DNA of 64,000 nt from positions 23,681,742 through 23,745,741 of the forward strand of contig NC_049983.1 of NCBI RefSeq assembly GCF_000003815.2, written 5' to 3'. Positions 1-10,100 of the stretch are shown here, piece after piece; position 1 is the first letter of the stretch, and each line of letters starts with the position of its first letter. This DNA is from Branchiostoma floridae. Lineage: Eukaryota; Chordata; Leptocardii; Amphioxiformes; Branchiostomatidae. Under the pieces are notes generated by a model. The model was not told the DNA's origin, made no database searches, and worked only from the letters and a program-made list of their open reading frames with translations. Position numbers and translations under genes: made by a program.

Positions 1-1403
1 CCCCTATGAATTGTGCTGTCTGGTCCAATATCAACATACATGTAGTTAGGGCCAGTTAATTATCATTCAACCAGTTTAGTCTAATACCTAATATTGCTAC
101 CTATGCATAACTATATACTAATAGATGCATAACACAAACATGACAAACACACTTCTTTGTGGCAGAAATAGGGGGCAAGGTACCAGGTCTTCAGTGCTAC
201 CCATTTCCATCTCTCTTTCACCATGCTCAAATTGTGAGATGGGGGGTTTTGTGCTCACTTGCAGCACAAACTTTGCCCCACACATATCACACTCCAAACC
301 AATTCCACTTTTCACTCTACTCTGACCTACCCTCCTCGTAGGTCCTTACACACTTCGGGTCAACCTCCCATCCCACAGGGCTATGGTTCAACCCAGTCCC
401 AGAATCTCTCCGCGGGCAACCTCTTAGCATGCTAAGATGGCACCGTGGGAAGTCCCTTCTCATTCAAGAGAACATCCCGATATTAGGTATGCGGCCCCTA
501 TCCTGGGACTCTTCTGTGTAGCACTCTCGCTTTCTCACAGGTTCTTTTTTTTCTGGAGCACAGTCTCCTTCATCTTTTTTACTGGAGCACAGTTTCACTC
601 TGTCTCCCACAACTTCTATTTCTTTTTTTTTGGAGCACTGTCTCCCTCTGTCTCCAACTTCTCTGGAGCGCTCTGTCTCCCTCTTACTTCAGAGGACATG
701 TTCCTTTCAGCATAACTTGAGGTAGCACTGAATGACCCAAGTACCCATTCCCAGTTTTATTTCATGATAAACGTCTTCCTTCTTGGACCTTGCATGTAAC
801 GAAAGTAATATGAAGTGCCAAAGATAATCCTCTTTGTCTCCGGGTTTACACCCGTGTTACAATGCCTGTTCTCGGTGCTTCTACATCAAGTCTATAGCAA
901 GGTCCTTCTTTAATTCCTACACGAGTCACGCTGCGAGCGGGCGACCGTTTTACCCTGGTTGCCAATATTGTTATAGCCAAGATTGGGCTGGTCGGTTAAA
1001 CCAAGGCTCTGTCCAGCGGGTGTTTAACGCACCCTGACTCGTAGCTAATCTTACCTACACTACAAAACATTGTTGCTACAGGATATATGTGCCTACACAA
1101 CTTTAGTTTACCTATATATTAAGGGTGGGCGGGACTGGGGGAATCTCTGATCCCTGATACTGTCGCTGTGTTAGGAATCTGGACAAGTGATTTCCTTTTA
1201 CTCTTTTTTCCCTTATATACCTTCTGCCCTGGAGGCGTGCCTCCCTTGACAATACTAGATTGCCCATTCTCTGAGTCGCATCCTGTCATCTTCACTTTCC
1301 ATTCCTTCTACTTTCTTGGAACGCTCCCCATTTACTCATGACCACTTCCTGTCCCTTCCTAACACAGCCTGACACTGGTCACTGGTTTTCAGATCATTAA
1401 CCC
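1..1403. other. Upstream flank without a supported gene
   Basis: The open frames here are short and none shows a recognisable domain or a convincing exon. The stretch from about 540 to 680 is T-rich with repeated 'ctggagca' motifs. Positions 58-168 recur almost unchanged at 1438-1549, so this is probably repetitive sequence. I see no gene. Confidence 0.5.
58..168 (+). repeat. Direct repeat, first copy
   Basis: About 110 bases beginning 'ttatcattcaaccag' and ending 'ggcagaaat' recur at 1438-1549 with one or two differences. The two copies lie about 1.38 kb apart. Confidence 0.8.
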
Positions 1404-1621
1404 ATCTTAATAACTGAATAAGTTACTAAGATTCCATTAATTATCATTCAACCAGTTTAGTCTAATACCTAATATTGCTACCTATGCATAACTATATACT
1501 AATAGATGCATAACACAAACATGACAAACACACTTCTTTGCGGCAGAAATATTAGGTATTAGACTAAACTGGTTGAATGATAATTATATGGAATCTTAGT
1601 AACTTATTCAGTTATTAAGAT
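1404..1621. repeat. Inverted repeat with 70-bp arms beside a scaffold gap
   Basis: Positions 1404-1473 and 1551-1621 are reverse complements over about 70 bases with one small difference (ccattaa against ccatataa). The spacer of about 77 bases is the remainder of the direct repeat. The right arm ends 12 bases before the run of N. It may be a foldback element or an assembly artefact at the contig end. Confidence 0.75.
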
Positions 1622-1633
1622 CGAGCACGAACC

Positions 1634-1733
1634 NNNNNNNNNNNNNNNNNNNNNNNNNNNNNNNNNNNNNNNNNNNNNNNNNNNNNNNNNNNNNNNNNNN
1701 NNNNNNNNNNNNNNNNNNNNNNNNNNNNNNNNN
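1634..1733. other. Assembly gap of 100 N
   Basis: Exactly 100 N bases, the usual placeholder for a gap of unknown length. Nothing upstream can safely be taken as contiguous with gene A. Confidence 0.98.
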
Positions 1734-1857
1734 GAAAGGTCTCACGAATTATGTTTGTTCCATCGTAGTTTTAATGGTTTGACTGAATAAAACGCTGTCG
1801 CTGTCTAAACGAAATATTGTTCAGTGGCTTAGTTACATCATCATTATCATCGGTCCA

Positions 1858-1985
1858 CATGCTTACACACGACGGGGTTATACCGCCCCTTACGGGGTGA
1901 CATACCCCTCCGCTGGCTAATTACAAGACGGGGATGCGCCATGTCTCCCGTCCGGGTGAATGATGTAAATCACCATATTAGGTAT
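1858..1985 (-). mobile_element. Fragment of tRNA-derived SINE-like repeat
   Basis: The segment with 'cggggttataccgcccctta' and the following 'gggatgcgccatgtctcc' matches the far end of the SINE-like repeats at 6173-6530 and 60975-61410. The tRNA-like head is absent. Confidence 0.6.
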
Positions 1986-2656
1986 ATATACCATATATAA
2001 GGGTAATCTCCTTGACATAATTAACACAGCCAAAAATTAACAAGCCCCCTTCCTCACCCCAACACACACATATACACACTAACACACACGGCAGTTCAAT
2101 GGACTTCATTGCTTGCCCGTGCTTTCAAATGTATCAATTTCTTTTAAAAAGCATCTTTTCCAAATACAAAAATGTGTTGTTTTTGCTATTTGGCAACAAC
2201 AGACATTCTATACTAACAACGATAGCACTCAGATTAGAGTCGGTTTGTGTACCCGTAGGATGAATTGGAAAATGTGGGCAAAATGTGTGAAAAATTACAA
2301 GGGCAGTATACAGACTCACCGCCTGGTGGCGTCCTTGTGTTGCTACCGGTAACGCGCGCGGTTTTATCTCGTTAATGATTTACTTTGAGTGTTACACTGT
2401 ACCATGTTTACGTCTTGGCTGGGTTGACCACCGAACTGATTAAACGCACAATCATACCCGATGATTACTGATACATAGCTTACTAATGAAAACGATTGCA
2501 TGGAAAATCCTGCAACAGAATCATGTATTTTCGTTATATATACCTTACTTCATTCCCATTACATCCTTCTATGTTCGTCTGGGAGAGAAGAAAATTCTAA
2601 AAGTAAACATGCTTTCCCGGCACATCCTGTGTACCATTATAGCAGGTTCTCAGGAG
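1986..2656. other. Region just upstream of gene A coding start
   Basis: AT-rich sequence with short unconserved open frames. It should contain the promoter and any 5' UTR exon of gene A, but I see no clear TATA box. A splice acceptor 'ttctcag' ends at 2653, three bases before the first ATG. Genes B and C have the same arrangement, so the start codon probably lies in the second transcribed exon. Confidence 0.45.
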
Positions 2657-2755
2657 ATGGACCTGGACACGTTCTTAACGGCTGTGCGGGAAGGTGACGT
2701 GCAGACTGTGAGGAGGGGGCTGGCGGCTGGGGTGGACGTCAACGACTTCAGATGG
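2657..2755 (+). CDS. Gene A exon 1: ankyrin N-terminal cap
   Basis: 33 codons, ATG to TGG, then donor gtaaaa (phase 0). The protein starts MDLDTFLTAVREGDVQTVRR and contains GVDVN, the first helix pair of an ankyrin stack. Matches exon 1 of gene B (18178) and gene C (54181). Confidence 0.8.
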
Positions 2756-5700
2756 GTAAAACAATTATCTATATTTCAAGATTATCGGGCTGTAGTTACG
2801 CCATTAGTTACCCTTCTTACGATATGGTAGGCCTGATCCTTTTACACCCTCGTACTAATTCGGTATGACGAGACTGTCGGTCCCTGTACAGTTAATATAA
2901 TAAGTTGTAACCAGGTACCCCTGTCACAACACTAACAACATTAATAGTCAATCTACATATTATCCTTTCCAACAAACAAGTCTCATTCAGAGATAACCTT
3001 GACACTATGTTCTGGAGCAGGTGTAAATGACTCGTAAAAAGGCATTTTGTCACTGAGTTTTTTTCGTATTTCTTATGTGGCCTCCCGGCCAACACACACA
3101 CTTACTACTTGTGCGTACGTCACATAATCTTTCCCAAACATGTTGCAGAATAGTAAAAGGATCCGTTTTAAATGTTTAAAATGGACACCCTTTCTTCAGA
3201 CAGGAACCTGCGGTTTTTCCCTTTTAGCTAGTAGACAGTGGATGTCATCCGAGTCAGTGTGGCTAAACTTATAAAATAATGGCTACACGAATAACTATTC
3301 TATGATTTATATATCTTCCATGCAAATAGAGGTTGGCGGGAAGATTGTGACCCTTTTATCAGATGTCCCATTTTCTTTTCGCACTCCCCGTCAACCTCTG
3401 CTACATGCTTCAAAGGGCCACGCATTACAATACTACACAGAAGAAAACAAATATTGAAGTGCTCTCTGTCATCTGTTCTCTTATCTTATCAAACCATTAT
3501 TTAAGAATACTTTTAAAATGATCTTTAGCTTTTGAAGTTATAATATTTGAATGTATTCATTTCAGTCCACGTTTGTGATATTTTATAGCATTTTATAATA
3601 GTAATACTTGTCTCTGGACAGGCATTTTGCAACCGTTCACTGTCCAAACTGTTGTTGAGTCCAGGTCAGCCCAATGCAAAATGGGGCTGACCTGGAGGCG
3701 AGGATAAAGGTAAGTAGCTGTAACCCTGCCCTAATTTTTCCTGACCAGGTGTACCTCAGGACAATATTATGGTGCCCATGATGATGATAATCCATCTATT
3801 GATTTGATTACACATTTGCACTTTTTCATAGCATTTTATCATTTGTCTCTGTCTCTGGACAGTCATTTTGTAACCGTTTATTGTCTCAACTGTTGTTCTA
3901 TCCAGTTTGACTGGACACCCCTGCATCTGGCCAGCGAGTACGGGCAGACTGAGGTAGCAAAGCTTCTGATCCAAAATGAGGCTAACCTGGAGGCGAGGGA
4001 CATGGTAAGTTACTATAACCTGATCCTGTTTTTCCTGACCTGTACTTGGGCATTGGTGCCCATGGTACCCCTGTCATAACAATCACAACTAATACTAGTC
4101 ATCTACATATTATCCTTTCCAACAAAAAAGTCTCATTCAGAGATAACCTTGACGCTATTGCTCTTGAACTAACGTGTAAAAAGCAAGTATTTTGTAACTG
4201 AGTATATTTGTATGAGAGTATTGTACCCAGGTCCGGGAATTCCCCCCGACACACACATAATTGTTCACAAATGCATTACAGAATACTAAAATGATCTATT
4301 TTACTGTTTCAATTGGACAAACTTCAAAATTGAACTCACAGTTTTACTTTCACTTACTGAGTCGCGTGTGTGAATGCCACCCATCAAATCAAGTCAGTGT
4401 GGCAGTGGTCAAACACATGCTGTATGAATGAGTCTTCCATATTTTACCACTAAAGGCATTACTGAAGTTTCTCTTTGATTTTGTAAACAAGTATTTACAG
4501 CGTGATATCATAATAGCTAGTTATTTTCCTCTCTTTACAAGTTACAGTGACGACACATTTATGACCAAACACAACAAACAGCATTATCACCTGGTCAGCC
4601 TCTACATGAATGAGCTTGAATAGGGAGACTTTGTGTTACACAGACCACCTTATCACTTTTCTCTGCACAGGGCCAGTCCACACCCCTTCATAAAGCTGCT
4701 GCTGAGGGCCACACCGGGACTTGTGAGCTTCTGATTCGTTCTGGGGCTGATGTTATGGTCCAGGATGAGGTGAAACATAGTTTAACTTGGTTTTTAAATG
4801 GATCTTATTAGACTCAGATGTGAATGTAATCACACTCACTCAAAAATAACATTGAATAATCTAAACTGTTTAAATGTGAATTCATTACATGCATTAAGTT
4901 GAATGTTGGTGAATGCTACTTTAAATTAACATTACTACCATGTCTGTCTTCCCTGTACAGGACCAGTCCACACCCCTTCATAAAGCTGCTGCTTGGGGCA
5001 GCACTGGGACTTGTGAGCTTCTGATTCGTTCTGGGGCCGATGTTATGGTCCAGAATAAGGTAAAATAAATTTTAGCTTATTTCAAAATCATAATGTATGG
5101 GCCCCATATCTAAACCCGATGGACGTAATATTTGTCTGCTGTAATTTTACATTGAAGCCTACGTACCGATTCTGAAGAACACTGCATCATGTAACAACCA
5201 CACTCACTCAAAAACAACATGGATAACCTAAACTCAACAACTCAATAGAATGTGAATTCCTTGAATGTTATAATGTTAGTAATACTTTAAATTCATAATA
5301 ACAACAGTACTTACCATGTCCGTCCTCCCTGTACAGGACTGGTCCACGTCCTTGCATCTGGCTGCTGCTAAGGACCACACCGAGACTTGTGAGCTTCTGA
5401 TTCGTGCTGGGGCAGACGTTATGGATCAGAATAGGGTGAAATAGATTTTAGCTTATTTCAAATATGGACCCCACATTTAAGCTCTATGGAGTATATTTGT
5501 CTTCTGTAATTTTGCCTTGAAGCCTACAGATTCTGAAGAACACTGCGTCATGATATATGTTTTTTCAAATGGTCATGTGAATACATGTTATTGAATACAA
5601 AGTTGGATTAAGTTATCAACAATTACTTATCATGTCAGTCCTCCCTGTTTATATAGAGCCATTCCACGCCTCAGTCCAAGTCTGTATGGATGCAGGGCTC

Positions 5701-7097
5701 GAAATGCTTTTTTCTGCATACCTGCACTGGTGCAGGTAACATTGAAAATTACCTGCACCAGACAAATTTTACCTGCACCACTCTGAAGTTAGGAAGTATG
5801 GATCATACTAAAATTGTTCAGTGACCATTGCTTTTTTTTTCTTTTATACTTTATAGGTGGTCAACAGTCAATGCAGCTAATAACAATCCACATACATCAA
5901 CATCATAGGACATTTATGTACATTTGTATAAAACCAAGTACATGCACCAGTGCAGGTTAGGTACAGGTAGACACCAGAATACCTGCACAGCTCCAATTTT
6001 ACATGCACTAACCTGCATATACAGGTAGTATTTCGAGCCCTGGGATGTAACCTTAAATTATCAAAATGTTACATTGCCTACACAAGACATAATGCTCCAT
6101 ATACATTGTAGCAAGGTCACACTCAAAGTCTACATGAAACAATTTTCTACAAGCAGCATACATATTTCTTTCTGGGGATGCGCCAGGTCTCCCATCTGGG
6201 TGAATGGTGTAAATCACTGTATGTCTTATACTAGAGGAAGGTTTGCCAGGCGTCCATTTGAGTGATTTGAGGTGAATCACCAACTCCAGACAGAATGGTT
6301 TGCCCTATCGCACACCGGGGCATGCCCTACTCTTTTTCGGAATGTGTGGGGGTTGTTCAACGTGAGGTGTGGCTCCTCAAACATGGGACCTCCATTTAAC
6401 GTCCTATCCGAGGGACGGCCCTAGCCAAAGCTAGGTACCTGAGTAAAGTGAAGAATGTCATGCAAATTGAACCCAGGACCTCTTGGGCCTGAGCTCAATG
6501 GGCTGCCGATTACGCCACCCAGTCACGCTGGTTCATTTCGCCGTTATGATATTGCCTTAGTTATCAATTATCAACTATTATGATTTCCTTCCTTTTTGTT
6601 AAATAATATAATTCTTTTGGTTAGTACATAATTGTCTGATGTATAAGTTTTACACTTCTATCCAATGAGTTGTTCAATTGTATTATTATTAGTTACTTTG
6701 GAAGAAGATTATGTATAAGCCATGAGGATTTTTTCTTCCCCCTGCATGTATTTTCATCCGTTAATTTGTTTTATGTTATCTTTTTTTACTGATTGTGCAA
6801 AATAAATCAAATCAAATCAAATCAAATGATCTTTCACAAATCATACAATACTCTGCTGTTATTTTCACTTACTTAACTCTGTTAGTTGGCAAGCTGTTTT
6901 TTGCCTCCTTTGGTCTGAATGGACCATGAGAGATTGGTCAGTAACAGCAAGACATTAAGCACATCTTTCATGTTTACATTACAGGAGGGGATGACTCCCT
7001 TGGATTGTGCAACGGATCCGGAGACTCGACGGCACTGGAAGGTAAATCACTTAGTAGCCCACAACACTTTTCCATCAGTTGGTGCTATTATCTGGTA

Positions 7098-7175
<78 letters not shown>

Positions 7176-10100
7176 AATGGTTGTGAGGCCAGGACGTGAA
7201 TAAAAGGTGGAGACAAATATAACTGGTGTGCTGAATTATTACTTATCAACGGACCTTTCTAACAACTACTCTGTCTACTCTGTTGATGGTTCCTTTGTGG
7301 GAAGAATATGCTGATTTGAAACATTTGTCCTATCAGAACCTTGACAAACAGGCAAAACAAGAGAAGTCCTACCACGAGCTGCTGCAGCAGTCAGGCGGGG
7401 TGAAGGTCAACAGGTTTAAGGTGTTCATAGGAGGGAAGGAGGCAACTGGGAAGTCCACGCTGAAGCAAAGTCTCACTAAGGCACGTTACATGTACCTTAG
7501 TCATGATCGTTCAAATCCTGTTTCATCCTATATTAAATAGAAAGGTGTGAATTATTCTTACTTTTCTAAAATGTTGCTCTGTCTGGTTATTCGACCAAAA
7601 ATATACATACAAGTCATTTCCCACCAATTATATATACCGGTAATGACACCCGCATCTTACACACACCAGGGCCTGCTGTCTGCACTGATCCAAAGATTCT
7701 CCCGAAGGTCAGTGAGCCAACCTCATGAGCCCACCCCAGGTGTGGATATTGGAACGTTCCATGTTCCAGGGGTGGGGGAGGTCAGCGTGTGGGACTTTGC
7801 TGGTCAGTCAGAGTATGCGGTGACGCACAGCATGTTCATGGATGCAGAGAACACCGTCTTCATTGTGCTGTACAACATCGTGGACGATAAGAAGACCCAA
7901 GAACAACAGGTACAAAAATATAGTCTTTAACGGGTATAAAACAGGATTCAAGCTTTTGTGACTACAGAAGCTTGGCACAGCATGCAATGATTGCTACCTA
8001 AACCGGTACAATGGTCTAATGAGCAGAGTTTGCCCCTTTGTATTTTGTAGGTCACAGTTAGTTTTGATCCCCAGCGTTGGACCAGGTCAGACTGTAAAAT
8101 GGCCCATAATGCTTTCGCTGCTTAGCACGTAGCATTTGGAAAAGATTAGGGAGATAAACATACACTACTACCAGTGTAATATAAATGTAAGTTGTTGTGT
8201 GGCCTAAGAATAAAGATATTTGCCCACCCTATACACCTTGGACGGTGTGCGAAGGACTTGATCAACTGGCATATGTCGTCACAAACATTCGGATGATGCT
8301 CATGTAATGTATCACCAAATGGAATGCACAACGCGTTGCCATGCTTTTAGCACTTAGTGCAATCAATTATTTCTAGTTCTAAAAGGCGAAATATCTAAAA
8401 ATGAAATGCACAACTATAGATTATGTAGTTTTCTTTCAGATTTTGCAAGATCTGACATAACTTGTCAATCCGTGTTACCATAGGTTACCTGGTGGTTGTG
8501 TTTCATCAAGTCCTGCAACCCAAACCGGCAGCCTGACGTCATCCTGGTGGCCAGTAATGCAGATCAGGTGGACCCTGCCATAGGTAAGGAAAATGTTTAT
8601 TTCATACCTCCATGAAATATTTAGAGATTTTGTGAATTTAATGCAATTACCAAAAGACCATCATTTGAGTAGATTGTGCTAGTTACAGCCTTATTTGCAA
8701 ATTCAATGAAACGAAAGCATTAAATTTACAAAAGCACTAAATATTTCATGTAGGTATAAGGTCTCCAAACTCGTATGTTCTAATTGTATTAACATCAATT
8801 GCTATAGCTATCTAGTCAGAACATTTTCAATTTTCATCTTACGACCACAGATGCACTCGACTCGTTTGACTCAAATACATGTAATCACTCGAATATGTGT
8901 ATGAACTGACCTTATTGCATGGATTTACTTTCTATAATGGAAATATTCCTTGACACAACTAGGACAGGACCGAGCGACCCTTGTTGTTCATACGATGCAA
9001 ACAGAGTTCAAAGACCACCTCCGTATCTCAGATGAAGTGATCCTGATGGACTGTAGGAGGACCCGGACACCTGAGATGGACCGACTCAAGTCTCTTCTAG
9101 TTAGGATAGGAGCGACATTGATTCAAGTGAGGCTCTAAAACTACCCACTATGTCGCTTCTTACTGTGTATAATCGCCTCTACCATAAGATCATTTAAAGT
9201 ATGCTTTTATTTTAATCACTGTGACAGTAGACTAGAGAAAAGAAAATAGAAGTATATCTCAAAGAGGCTGATTTAAAAATACATGAAACTACATGTACAT
9301 AATTCTGGATAAATAGCAAAACAAAACAAAAACATGCCACATTATGTGAAGACCACAGAAATCCTTAACATGTATACAACTTGCTATTCAAAAACCAACA
9401 GCACCAACGCGACATGCCCATGCTGTGTGCAAAGATCATGGAGCATCTACCAAAGTGGTGCAAGAGTAAAACCCAGAAGTGCCCCGTGATGATGTGGCCT
9501 GACTACCTGAGTGAAGTCAAGGAGCTTGACAGATTTGTGACCGAGGACTTCCTCAAGAAATCTTCAAGATTCTTGCACCACCTGGCAGAGGTACTAAAAT
9601 ACTTTATAATTGGCAATGCTTCAGCGAAAAGGAGGCATCACGCACAATTGTTCTGCAATCTCATGGTTTTCACATGTAGTTAGTAGATAAATTTTATTCA
9701 TGTGTTATATCTTGGTAGTTTGTATCACGAGCTACGTACATACGAATGTGTAAAGAGTTATGGTGTTAAGTTTTGGTATGTTAGCTTTTGGTATATTATG
9801 ACTTGACTGAAACTGCTTAAGTAAACAGATGAACAGTGTCCAGGTGTGCACTTATACCAATTTATATATCTTAAACTTTATTCTCAACGCAGATTCTGTT
9901 CATCACTCCGGCCACTTCTGACCCCATCATTGTCCTGAAGCCCAACTGGCTCGGCACAGACGTCTTCGGTCGAGTCATGGCGCCAGACTTCTTTGAAAAC
10001 CACCTAAACAGAACAAGTGACGACTACGTTACCAGGGAGGAGCTGCAGCGTGTGTTCCATGACGTTGCTGACGTTGATCTTGTGATCACCCTGCTGCAAG

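Larger units (their letters stand above)
5436..6984 (+). other. Gene A intron 5, filled with repeats
   Basis: Contains a short remnant of another ankyrin exon (about 5657-5672, 'gagccattccacgcct'), the MITE at 5693-6042, the SINE-like repeat at 6173-6530 and a pentanucleotide tail near 6800. No further exon seen. Confidence 0.7.

Noticed and set aside
7283-7336. Upstream extension of gene A exon 7 from MVPLWEEYADL
   Set aside because: The only AG before it (7304) gives the wrong phase after exon 6; the acceptor at 7336 keeps frame.
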